Assembly (NCBI GenBank): GCA_964638865.1
Contig: CAZXBG010000035.1
Coordinates: 1-29,904, forward strand
Length of the DNA stretch: 29,904 nt
Reading direction: 5' to 3'
Source of the DNA: UBA7236 sp964638865
GTDB lineage: Bacteria > Bacteroidota > Bacteroidia > Chitinophagales > BACL12
Below are positions 18,093-26,136 of this stretch, in pieces. Position numbers and translations under genes: made by a program. The notes beneath the pieces are model-generated. The model did no database searches and was not told the DNA's origin. It worked only from the letters and a program-made list of their open reading frames with translations. Position 1 is the stretch's first letter; the number at the start of each line of letters is the position of its first letter.

Positions 18093-19496
18093 TTAATATC
18101 CTGGATATTGCACCAAAGCACCATTTGCACCAAGTTCTCTTGCAGGTATTGGTAAACATGGCAACACTTCTTCACCCAAAATTTCTGAAACTTTTTCGAA
18201 ATGCGCCAGGTCAAAAAAACGATGACCTTCAAAATTTAATTCACTGCGACGTTCGTCCAGTAGTCTTTCTAAAAATAATTCTTCGCTTCCAATCACTGCA
18301 TCTGAAAGTCCTCTGTTATTCCGAATAAAATTAATATCTTCTATACCCGCAGCACCAAATCCATAAGCTTCAGCTCTTATCAAATACATTTCACTTATGC
18401 GAAATATATATGCCGAATTATCCTGAAAAATTTCACCGCGATATTTTTGTGTTCTTCCGTCAGGCTCAATACTAACATCATTATTTATAAAGTCCACCAA
18501 ATTATAACGAAGATCTCCCGATCGGCTTTCAAAAAATGTTTTTAAATCCTCTGCAACTAAAAAATTCACCTCGCTTCGCAATGCATCGGGTCTGGAATAA
18601 GTTAGAGCATTATACTGACTTTTATCCTGCACATTAAAATCGAGTTCAAAAATAGACTCCTGTGCAAATTTTGAGGAATAAATTTCAGGAAAAGCATCTT
18701 CATTCATCACCGAAGCAAACCCTGAATTGATAACAGTATCTGCATATAGTTGAGCCAAACTATTATCGCCTTTATATTGCATTACCCTTGCCAACAAAGC
18801 CTGGTTTGCAGTTTTAGTAATGAATTGCGCACCTTTAAATGATGGTGGATCAAACCGAAGATCATCATTACTTAAAAAACTCATGGAGGAGGTTAGATCA
18901 ATTATAATTGCATTATACGTTTCAACAACAGAACTTCTTGGAACTGCTGCATCATCGGGCGACAATATATTTGTTACTACAGGAATTCCCAGGTCAGAAC
19001 TAAGATCCCAATGTTCTCCCCACATACGTAAAACATCAAAATGTGCCAATGCGCGAATGGTCATTGCCTCCCCTTTAATATCGTTGCGCAATTCATCGCT
19101 TAACAATGGATCATTAATTCCATCGATATTTAAAATGATCTGATTTGCGGTATAAATCGTATTGTAAATAGAGATCCAACAATTCTCAATATAGATATTG
19201 GAGGAAGTTAAAGCTTTTAAACCGATCTCATCCAGATCTGCATTATCATAACCACCGGTTGCACCATTATCACTATATGCATCAGCTATCATTGGAAAAT
19301 ATCCGCCATAATAATATTGATTTTGCAAGGTATTATACATTCCAATACGTGCGCTTTCCAAACTTGCGAGATCTGTGAACATATCGCCATTTGCAACATC
19401 ATTTGTTGATGTTTCTGTTAGAAATTTTTCGCAGGAAGTAAATATCATCAGAATAAAAATAATTCCTGTTATAGAAAATTTATTTAGCTTTTTCAT
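18093..19496 (-). CDS. SusD/RagB-family nutrient-binding outer-membrane lipoprotein
   Basis: A 467-residue SusD-like protein. A lipoprotein signal peptide ends at Cys22 (MIFTSC), so it should be lipid-anchored at the cell surface and act as the lid of the SusC channel. Family features are the TPR-like helices (SARIGMYNTLQNQYY near the N-terminus, GEAMTIRALAHFDVLRMWG in the middle) and the C-terminal RISEMYLIRAEAYG with FEGHRFFDLAHF. It follows susC after 20 bp and precedes an aldehyde dehydrogenase after 4 bp. It is slightly shorter than many glycan SusDs. SusD-like proteins also serve peptide uptake, and nothing in the sequence shows a glycan ligand. Confidence 0.95.
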   Translation of the reverse strand: MKKLNKFSITGIIFILMIFTSCEKFLTETSTNDVANGDMFTDLASLESARIGMYNTLQNQYYYGGYFPMIADAYSDNGATGGYDNADLDEIGLKALTSSNIYIENCWISIYNTIYTANQIILNIDGINDPLLSDELRNDIKGEAMTIRALAHFDVLRMWGEHWDLSSDLGIPVVTNILSPDDAAVPRSSVVETYNAIIIDLTSSMSFLSNDDLRFDPPSFKGAQFITKTANQALLARVMQYKGDNSLAQLYADTVINSGFASVMNEDAFPEIYSSKFAQESIFELDFNVQDKSQYNALTYSRPDALRSEVNFLVAEDLKTFFESRSGDLRYNLVDFINNDVSIEPDGRTQKYRGEIFQDNSAYIFRISEMYLIRAEAYGFGAAGIEDINFIRNNRGLSDAVIGSEELFLERLLDERRSELNFEGHRFFDLAHFEKVSEILGEEVLPCLPIPARELGANGALVQYPGY

Positions 19497-19516
19497 AATT
19501 CTATTTTTGATTTGAA

Positions 19517-22500
19517 TTAAAATTTAAAGTTAAATCCAAGCATATAGGTTCTTGCCTGAGGATATGCCGCATAATCCACTCCGGCTGTTTGTGGTGCACC
19601 ACCTCCTGTTGAACTCACTTCAGGATCAAAGCTGGTGTATTTTGTAAATATATAAGCATTTTGAACCTGAATATAAACACGTAAACTTTGATAATAATTT
19701 GTATTGGCAGGTTTGATTGTATATCCCAAACTCACTTCGCGAATACGCAAATGTGAACCATTTTCTATACTTTGTGAAGAGTTGGAGTAGTAATTATAGT
19801 TAAATAAAGAGGCTCTTGGAATATCGGTAACATCTCCCGGTTGCTGCCACCTGTCGTCTATCACGTGCGAATTATTTGCATAAACCTGATATAGAAAATA
19901 ATCCTCATCCCACCCGTAATCGCTCCAACCACCGGTTTGATAAGTAGATCTTATTAAATTATATACATCGTTTCCTATCGTAAATGTTGCAGCAATACCG
20001 AGGTCGAAATTTTTATATTTTACATTCGTACTAAATCCACCATAAAAGTCAGGTGTGGCCTTTCCAATAATTACTGCATCATCATCATCAATAATTCCAT
20101 CACCGTTTGTATCAGTATAAATAGGGTCGCCTGTTTCCGTATCTACACCCTCATAAGGCACACCCCAAAATGAACCTACCGATTCACCTTCTGCTAAAAT
20201 ATGTGTCGAAGTGAGATCATTGTATGCACTGATCAAAATACTATCGGTACTCAAGTCAATAATTTCATTGTGTAAATAACTGATGTTAAAGGAAAATGAC
20301 CAATCAAAATCTTTTCGGTCGATTACATACGCATTGACAGATAATTCCACTCCGCTATTTTCAATATCTCCGTAATTTCTGGTAATACTACCAAAACCTG
20401 TTGTACCCGGAATAACATCTTCACTTAACAGATCTGTTTTATTTCCTTTATAATATTCGAGTGAACCACTTACTCTTCCCATCCACAATTCATAATCAAC
20501 ACCAATATTAAACATCTTATTTGTTTGCCATTTCAAATTCTCATCGGCTAAATTACGCGGACCAACACCTGACTGTCCGTTATATCCAACCGGCGACCAG
20601 AATGAAATATATTGATAATTTCCAATCTCCTGATCACCTGTAATTCCATAACTCGCTCTTAATTTAAGATCCGAAATAAATAAAGCACTTGGCCAAAATG
20701 TTTCATCACTTAAATGCCATCCTGCGGAACCTGCGGGGAAAAATCCAAATTGATTCTCCGGAGAGAAACGGGAAGATCCGTCAGCTCTGGCACTTAAGGA
20801 AAATAAATATTTGCTTTGGATGTTATAATTAACTCTACCCAAAAAAGAAACAAGCGCCCACCTGCTCGAAAAGCTTTCACCTCCTGTAATTAATGCTGCG
20901 CTGGAAACACTTTGCAAATCGGTTCCTATGGGAAATCCCTGACCACTTATACTTAAATAATCGCTGTTTGATTCCTGAAGTGTAAAACCTGCTATTGCAT
21001 TAATTGCACTTTTATTAGGTAATGGTTTATCATAACTCAAAATATTTTCGCCCAACCAAACGGTTTGTGTAAAATTGCTGTTTGTAGCTTTTCCACCCAC
21101 TGTTTCCGCATCTGTTGTTAAGGGACTAAAAAATATATCGTCACTTAAATTGGTGTAATCTATACTCCAGGTACTGCGGAATTTTAATTGTTGTGTTATT
21201 TTATATTCACCAAAAACGCTACCAAGGGTGCGGAAACTTTTTGTGCCGGGCACAATTTCTATTGTTGATAACACAGGATTATCACTCAACCAGCTTGCCT
21301 GATAATCTTCAAAATTGGCATAGGTTCCATCTTCTTCATAAACAGGCATTAACGGCGAAGCTCCAATAGCATTTGTAACAGTTCCTGTATACACATTGTC
21401 GTTTAAACTCCTTCTGTTATTAGAAAAGGTTAAAGAAAGATTTTCTCCCATTGAAAATTTATCGCTGATTTTATGGTCGAGATTTAATCTGCTTGAATAC
21501 CTTTTATAATAACTTTCAATTACAATTCCCTGCTGATCGAAATAGGAATTGCTGATAAAAAATGTTGTTTTATCATTTCCACCGGAAGCAGAAAATTCAA
21601 TATCATTGATTGGAGCATTTTGAAAAATTTCATCCATCCAATTTGTGCTTACACCGGTATTCCAACTTTCCGGTAATTCATTTGTAGATAATGCGGGATC
21701 ATAATCCTCCCCAAAAATAGTTGGATCATCATTGTATGCATTCAGGTCATTCAAACGCGCTTCATTTACAAGTGCAACTAATTCTTCAGAACTTAAAAAA
21801 TCAATGGGTCTGCTCACTTGTTGAATTCCTGTATAATAATTTAAACTGAAATTTGTTTTTCCTGCTTTGCCTCTTTTTGTGGTGATAAGAATTACGCCAT
21901 TTGCTGCGCGAGCTCCATATATAGAAGCTGCTGAAGCATCTTTTAATATTTCTATTGATTCAATATCATCCGGATTAATATCAGAAATTGAACTAATATT
22001 TTGTCCGTTTCCAACGCTATTACCTTGCAGATCGAAGGAGGTGGAAATAGAGGAATTGCTTTCACTTATCATAGGAATTCCATCCACCACATACAGCGGA
22101 TTATTTTGTCCACGAACGCTTACAAGTAAACCTGCACCCGGAGTTCCCGAAGCATTGCGAATATCAATACCGGAAACCTTTCCTTGTATACTTCCCGCGA
22201 TATTCGAAATGGGTTGATCGGCAAATTCTTCATTTTTTGTAGAAGAAATAGAGCCGGTTATATCACTTTTCTTTTGTGATCCATAACCTACTACAATTAC
22301 TTCGTCGAGCGCACTTTCCGAGCGCAATAAAATAGTAAAATTTCCGGCAGCGGAAAAATTAATTTCCTTTGTTTTATATCCTACAAAGGAGATAATTAAA
22401 GTTCCTGAACTAACAGGAGATGATAAAACAAATGCTCCGTCTATATCCGTTCCTGCTCCGACAGTAGGATTGCTTAGTAAACGAATATTTGCGCCTACTA

Positions 22501-22618
22501 AAGTTTCGTTTGAAGAGGAATCGCGGACAACTCCGGTAATTGTTGTTTGAGAATAGGTGGTTAAAACAATAAATTGCATTATCACTGCAATCAAAAATTT
22601 GGGTGATTGTTTAAACAT
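19517..22618 (-). CDS. SusC/RagA-family TonB-dependent outer-membrane transporter
   Basis: A 1033-residue SusC-like transporter. A signal peptide (about 1-24) is followed by a carboxypeptidase-regulatory-like domain (about 26-103), the SusC linker LDEVIVVGYGSQKKSDITGS, a plug (about 120-225, with LYVVDGIP and SASAASIYGARAANGVI-type sequence) and a beta-barrel ending in GFNFKF. A DTNGDGIIDDDD loop near the C-terminus is a calcium-site-like feature common in SusC proteins. The length is standard. It imports nutrients with SusD using TonB energy. It begins 41 bp after the Lrp-type regulator gene, all on the minus strand, so the regulator is likely cotranscribed with the system it controls. Confidence 0.96.
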   Translation of the reverse strand: MFKQSPKFLIAVIMQFIVLTTYSQTTITGVVRDSSSNETLVGANIRLLSNPTVGAGTDIDGAFVLSSPVSSGTLIISFVGYKTKEINFSAAGNFTILLRSESALDEVIVVGYGSQKKSDITGSISSTKNEEFADQPISNIAGSIQGKVSGIDIRNASGTPGAGLLVSVRGQNNPLYVVDGIPMISESNSSISTSFDLQGNSVGNGQNISSISDINPDDIESIEILKDASAASIYGARAANGVILITTKRGKAGKTNFSLNYYTGIQQVSRPIDFLSSEELVALVNEARLNDLNAYNDDPTIFGEDYDPALSTNELPESWNTGVSTNWMDEIFQNAPINDIEFSASGGNDKTTFFISNSYFDQQGIVIESYYKRYSSRLNLDHKISDKFSMGENLSLTFSNNRRSLNDNVYTGTVTNAIGASPLMPVYEEDGTYANFEDYQASWLSDNPVLSTIEIVPGTKSFRTLGSVFGEYKITQQLKFRSTWSIDYTNLSDDIFFSPLTTDAETVGGKATNSNFTQTVWLGENILSYDKPLPNKSAINAIAGFTLQESNSDYLSISGQGFPIGTDLQSVSSAALITGGESFSSRWALVSFLGRVNYNIQSKYLFSLSARADGSSRFSPENQFGFFPAGSAGWHLSDETFWPSALFISDLKLRASYGITGDQEIGNYQYISFWSPVGYNGQSGVGPRNLADENLKWQTNKMFNIGVDYELWMGRVSGSLEYYKGNKTDLLSEDVIPGTTGFGSITRNYGDIENSGVELSVNAYVIDRKDFDWSFSFNISYLHNEIIDLSTDSILISAYNDLTSTHILAEGESVGSFWGVPYEGVDTETGDPIYTDTNGDGIIDDDDAVIIGKATPDFYGGFSTNVKYKNFDLGIAATFTIGNDVYNLIRSTYQTGGWSDYGWDEDYFLYQVYANNSHVIDDRWQQPGDVTDIPRASLFNYNYYSNSSQSIENGSHLRIREVSLGYTIKPANTNYYQSLRVYIQVQNAYIFTKYTSFDPEVSSTGGGAPQTAGVDYAAYPQARTYMLGFNFKF

Positions 22619-22659
22619 AAGATTGGGTTTTAATATTATCGGGTAAAAAATATATTTTA

Positions 22660-23160
22660 TTATGCATCCTTACCATTTACCAGCATATCTTCTTTTGTTT
22701 TTAAAAGATACAGATCAGGTTGCGCATATTTATATACCTTGAAATAAATATTTGTGGAACTTTCATAAACGCCCTCTATTTTAGTAATCTGATTGGTCAT
22801 TAATTGAACAAGGTGATCATTATCACGACACATTACATTCACTTCAAGGTCATAAGCACCTGTAGTCATTGCGAGAAAACTCACTTCAGGCAATGTTGCA
22901 ATATGTTCAGCAACTTCCCCCACTCTATCTACAGGTCGTACTTTTATTAAAATTTGGGCATAGGTATGAAATCCGATTTTTTCAGGATTCACCCGACCTA
23001 TAATAGTCAAAAGATTTTCCTCCACAAAAAAATTAAACCTATTGCGGACAGTTCCGACAGAAACGCTGAGTTCTTCGGCTATTTCCGTAAAACTCTTGCG
23101 ACCGTCTTTGATCAATAGCTCCAGTACTTTGTAATCAAGTTCGTCTAATTGCATGTTCAA
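22660..23160 (-). CDS. Lrp/AsnC-family transcriptional regulator
   Basis: A 166-residue feast/famine regulator. An N-terminal helix-turn-helix (about 5-55; LDELDYKVLELLIKDGRKS and IAEELSVSVGTVRNRF) is followed by a RAM effector-binding domain (about 65-150; GFHTYAQILIKV, MTTGAYDLEVNVMCRD). Such regulators form dimers and higher oligomers and respond to amino acids or related small molecules. As the first gene of the block it is the natural controller of the susCD and amine-catabolism genes. Two similar palindromes at 23176-23188 and 23247-23259 flank its promoter candidate, which fits autoregulation. The start may be at 23160 or two codons later. Confidence 0.94.
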   Translation of the reverse strand: MNMQLDELDYKVLELLIKDGRKSFTEIAEELSVSVGTVRNRFNFFVEENLLTIIGRVNPEKIGFHTYAQILIKVRPVDRVGEVAEHIATLPEVSFLAMTTGAYDLEVNVMCRDNDHLVQLMTNQITKIEGVYESSTNIYFKVYKYAQPDLYLLKTKEDMLVNGKDA

Positions 23161-23175
23161 GATTTAGAAGTGGCA

Positions 23176-23188
23176 TGCAAATTATGCA
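23176..23188. promoter_or_regulatory. Candidate Lrp-type operator, site 1
   Basis: TGCAAATTATGCA is a near-palindrome of the form TGCA-n-AnT-n-TGCA, centred at 23182, between the promoter candidate and the regulator start codon. It shares its pattern with site 2. Lrp-family boxes are degenerate 13-15 bp palindromes with an A/T centre. Confidence 0.5.
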
Positions 23189-23205
23189 AGATTTTGTATG
23201 TTTTC

Positions 23206-23235
23206 CAAATTTTATTTACTTTTTTTCATGCCAAA
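23206..23235 (-). promoter_or_regulatory. Candidate promoter of the Lrp-type gene and downstream operon
   Basis: On the minus strand TTTG (23232-23235) is followed after 18 nt by AAAATTTG (23206-23213), one base off the TAnnTTTG -7 consensus. The start codon lies about 45 nt downstream. Both Lrp-type palindromes flank this pair. Judged by eye only. Confidence 0.45.
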
Positions 23236-23246
23236 CAGGCTTTTTC

Positions 23247-23259
23247 TGCATATTTTGCA
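23247..23259. promoter_or_regulatory. Candidate Lrp-type operator, site 2
   Basis: TGCATATTTTGCA is centred at 23253; with one more pair on each side it becomes CTGCATATTTTGCAG. It has the same TGCA-n-AnT-n-TGCA pattern as site 1, 71 bp away centre to centre, and lies just upstream of the -33 element for the minus strand. This arrangement would suit DNA wrapping or looping by an Lrp oligomer. Confidence 0.5.
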
Positions 23260-23479
23260 GGATTACCACTTGAGTTTTGGAATAAATTTGATTTTTTATC
23301 TGTTAGAAACAGTATAAAATATAGATAATATGAGTTAGAGAGTTATTATAAGAATAAAATTCTCCACAGATTTATAAAGAATTATTACTTTTATCCATTG
23401 TCATAATTTTTTCATAAGAATTACGTATAGCAACATTTCACCAGACAAATCAGTTAAATAAATCACAAAATCCTTACAC

Positions 23480-25360
23480 ATGCGCATTTACTTAGTTTTA
23501 ATGATTGTTATTGTTACCCTTTCGTCTAATGCACAGACAAAACAGAATCAAACTTCTAAAATTGAAAAGGTAATCGTGTTCACCAACGGGGCACAAATTA
23601 CCAGAACAGCTAAAACAAATATTGAAACAGGAAAAACGGAATTGGTATTTACCGATATTTCCCCAAATATTGACAAACAGAGTATACAGGTTAAAGGGGA
23701 AGGTCAATTTACCATTATGTCGGTAGGACATCAAATAAATTATTTGAAAGTGCAGGCAGTTTCGGAAGAAATTCAGCAATTGGAAAAACGCAAGGAGGAA
23801 TTGGCTGAGCAGGTTACATATCATAATTCTATTTTAAGCGTTTACAAGCAGGAACAATTATTAATGGAAAAAAATCAGAGTATTGGAGGAAGTAATGTAG
23901 GCGTGAATACAGAAAATTTAAAAGCTGCGGCTGATTTTCAGCGAACCAGATTAACGGAGATATATCTCAAACAAAATGAACTGAACAAAAAAATAAAGGA
24001 ACTCAACGAGGAGTCACAAAAAATAGCACAACAATTAAACTCTTTATTTGCAAAAAGAGAAAAACCCACTGCAGAAATTCATGTTATAATTTCTTCCAAA
24101 GCGGCAACATCAGGAAGTTTCGAGATCAGTTATTATGTTCACAATGCAGGATGGTTTGCAAACTACGATCTCCGTGTAGATAAAATAAATGAACCTGTTG
24201 AAATTTATTACAAGGCGAATGTTTATCAAAACAGTGGTGAAGATTGGAAGGATGTGAAGATAACTTTAAGCAATGGAAATCCGAATGAAAGCGGAGTTGC
24301 ACCATTTCTGTATCCGTGGAGATTATATTATGGCAATGCAGGTTATATTCAAGGTAAAAAACAGGACTTTAGAAATAACGGAATTGCAAATGTAAGGGGA
24401 AAAATCACAGATCAAAAGGGAGATCCTCTTCCGTTTGCTACAGTTATTGTGAAAGGAACTACAGTAGGAACAGTGAGTGATGCAGATGGGAATTATGTAT
24501 TGCAATTACCCGGAGGTTCAAATTATCTGGTATTTAATTATATTGGTTATAATTCCATTGAATTACCCATTTCCTCTAACCAGGTAAATGTGGTATTGAT
24601 AGAAAGTGCAAATATGTTGCAGGAAGTACAGATACAGCAATCATATGGTGTGGTGAATAGCGGCGTATTTAGATTGGAAAGTAAAGGATTATCGAATGCA
24701 CAAAAGATAGACCTTAAAACAATTGCACTGGAAACAAACTTTGAATACAAACCAACAACTTTTGCTTACGATATTACAGAACCTTATACGATTTTAAATG
24801 ATGGGAAGGTTTATACCATTGATATACAAGCTGTAAAAGTGAATGCGGAATATGAATATTTTGCTGTTCCTAAAATTGACAGAGATGCTTTCCTCACAGC
24901 AAAAATAACCGACTGGCAGGATTTGAATTTATTGACAGGTGAAGCAAATTTATTTTTTGAAGGAGCGTATCTCGGCAAAACAATTTTGGATATAGCTTAC
25001 GCAACAGATACATTGAGTATTTCTTTAGGAAGAGATAAAGGGGTGATAATACAACGCAACAAATTAAAAGAATTTACACAGCGACAATTTATTGGCACAA
25101 ATAAAAAAGAGATCATAGCCTACGAGATCGTTATTAAAAACAATAAACAACAACCTATTAAAATTGTAATACAAGATCAATTCCCAATTGCTACCGAAAA
25201 TGATATGGTAGTGGAAAAAATGGATTTCAGCGGCGGTAAACTAGAGGAAGAAACACAAATTATTATCTGGGATCTGGATCTTAATGCAAAGGAGGAAAAG
25301 AAATTATTATTGCAGTATAATGTGAAGTATCCGAAGGATAAGATATTGAATATTGAGTAG
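23480..25360 (+). CDS. MuiA-like DUF4140/DUF4139 protein with inserted carboxypeptidase-regulatory-like domain
   Basis: A 626-residue exported protein with a signal peptide at about 1-19 (ending SSNAQ). A DUF4140 N-terminal domain (about 27-120) runs into a charged coiled coil (about 92-192), followed by DUF4139 from about 200. DUF4139 (AGWFANYDLRVD, NSGEDWKDVKITLSNGNP) is interrupted at about 303-387 by a carboxypeptidase-regulatory-like beta-sandwich (VRGKITDQKGDPLPFATVIV, SDADGNYVLQ, FNYIGYNSIE). DUF4139 then resumes to the C-terminus. The insert ends in LQEVQIQQSYG, recalling the LDEVIVVGYG linker of SusC proteins. The family name comes from a mucoidy inhibitor gene; the biochemical role is unknown. 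It is transcribed away from the Lrp-type gene. Confidence 0.88.
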   Translation: MRIYLVLMIVIVTLSSNAQTKQNQTSKIEKVIVFTNGAQITRTAKTNIETGKTELVFTDISPNIDKQSIQVKGEGQFTIMSVGHQINYLKVQAVSEEIQQLEKRKEELAEQVTYHNSILSVYKQEQLLMEKNQSIGGSNVGVNTENLKAAADFQRTRLTEIYLKQNELNKKIKELNEESQKIAQQLNSLFAKREKPTAEIHVIISSKAATSGSFEISYYVHNAGWFANYDLRVDKINEPVEIYYKANVYQNSGEDWKDVKITLSNGNPNESGVAPFLYPWRLYYGNAGYIQGKKQDFRNNGIANVRGKITDQKGDPLPFATVIVKGTTVGTVSDADGNYVLQLPGGSNYLVFNYIGYNSIELPISSNQVNVVLIESANMLQEVQIQQSYGVVNSGVFRLESKGLSNAQKIDLKTIALETNFEYKPTTFAYDITEPYTILNDGKVYTIDIQAVKVNAEYEYFAVPKIDRDAFLTAKITDWQDLNLLTGEANLFFEGAYLGKTILDIAYATDTLSISLGRDKGVIIQRNKLKEFTQRQFIGTNKKEIIAYEIVIKNNKQQPIKIVIQDQFPIATENDMVVEKMDFSGGKLEEETQIIIWDLDLNAKEEKKLLLQYNVKYPKDKILNIE

Positions 25361-25464
25361 AGAGAGGCGTGTGTCGGGTAACGGGTATCAGGATTTTTTT
25401 TCGAAAGTTAGCACAATTTATTTCTTTTCCTGAAATAGATTTAGCAGTTAAATTCGGTTACAAT

Positions 25465-25601
25465 GTTTTGTAAATGTTTCATGGTTACGATCCGATTGTT
25501 ATTTTTTATTTCTTGTTTTTTATTTTTTATTTCTTAATCTTTATTCAATATTCTTTGTGTTTTGCAAATGTTTCATGGTTACGATCCGATTGTTATTTTT
25601 T
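25465..25601. repeat. 43-bp direct repeat, two copies
   Basis: Copies at 25465-25507 and 25559-25601 differ at one position (T25471 versus C25565). Both contain CATGGTTACGATCCGATTGT and end in a T run. They are separated by 51 bp of T-rich sequence. Confidence 0.9.
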
Positions 25602-25925
25602 GTTTTTTGATCATTATTCTTTATTTTTTGGCTGTTTTTTCACCACCACCCCGGTTGCTGGTATCGCGTATTAGTTATCAGGCATTGACAGGAATACAAA
25701 TGGTGGATGGGAGAAAGGGTAACGGGAGTGAGATGTAAGATTTAGTTTGCAGGTTTAACTTATTCGAGGATATAGAAAATTAATAGGACGTATTTCCATA
25801 ATGTCTGGAAACTTTTGGAAATTGTGGAATGCGAAGCAGATTATTACGTTGTTGTTAAAATTCTTTTTTAAAAAATAGAATGGTTTATCCATGATTCACA
25901 AATGCCATTGTAGACTTAAAAATGC

Positions 25926-25955
25926 AAAATAAGGTCTAAATAAAAACCTTATTTT
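25926..25955. terminator. A/T-rich hairpin, possible terminator
   Basis: A 10-bp perfect stem (AAAATAAGGT with ACCTTATTTT) has a 10-nt loop. It lies about 180 bp past the lipoprotein gene on the minus strand, farther than usual for a terminator, and the stem holds only two G-C pairs. Low certainty. Confidence 0.35.
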
Positions 25956-26045
25956 ACTAAAATATAACAAGATATATTTTAAGTTTTAAACGGCTTTAGA
26001 TTACCTTTCAATGTCATGTTATCCTGAACTCAGAACCCACCAAAT

Positions 26046-26066
26046 GGTCATTGGTCATTAGTCAGG
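26046..26066. repeat. Tandem heptamers (GGTCATT-type)
   Basis: GGTCATT occurs twice in tandem and is followed by the degenerate AGTCAGG. Same seven-base period as the arrays at 131-151 and 26101-26121, with a different unit. Confidence 0.65.
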
Positions 26067-26100
26067 AATAAAAATATACGGCTTTCGAGGATCAATCCCG

Positions 26101-26121
26101 ATACCCTATACCCAATACCCT
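26101..26121. repeat. Tandem heptamers (ATACCCT-type), three copies
   Basis: ATACCCT, ATACCCA and ATACCCT follow each other directly, 15 bp before the end of the lipoprotein gene. It is the third array with a seven-base period in this window. Confidence 0.75.
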
Positions 26122-26136
26122 TCCCATCGGATCTTT

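Larger units (their letters stand above)
23161..23479. other. Divergent intergenic region between the Lrp-type gene and the MuiA-like gene
   Basis: The left half carries the promoter candidate and the two palindromes listed separately. In the right half (about 23280-23479) I see only very A/T-rich DNA; TACTTTTA near 23384 is a weak -7 match for the rightward gene, without a good -33 partner. No small gene was recognised. Confidence 0.5.
25361..26136. other. Repeat-rich gene-poor region
   Basis: About 780 bases without a convincing gene. It contains a 43-bp direct repeat, T-rich runs, a hairpin at 25926-25955 and heptamer tandem arrays near the right end. GGTAACGGG occurs at about 25377 and again near 25718. 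The only sizeable open frame (25474-25674, plus) is low-complexity and lies across the repeats, so it is not called. Confidence 0.6.

Noticed and set aside
18089..18232. 48-residue N-terminal extension of the second aldehyde dehydrogenase
   Set aside because: It overlaps the susD 3' end, is unlike the family, and a better ATG lies directly after the susD stop.
18093..22618. Classical polysaccharide utilisation locus
   Set aside because: No glycoside hydrolase, polysaccharide lyase, sulfatase or SusR/hybrid two-component regulator is near the SusC/SusD pair.
8572..23160. Ectoine/hydroxyectoine degradation cluster (also aminotransferase, dehydrogenase and AsnC/Lrp regulator)
   Set aside because: No ectoine hydrolase or N-acetyl-diaminobutyrate deacetylase (DoeA/DoeB type) gene is present; the amidohydrolase is of the YtcJ type.
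25474..25674. 66-residue plus-strand open frame
   Set aside because: It is built of Phe/Tyr/Leu-rich translation of T-rich DNA and runs through both copies of the 43-bp direct repeat.
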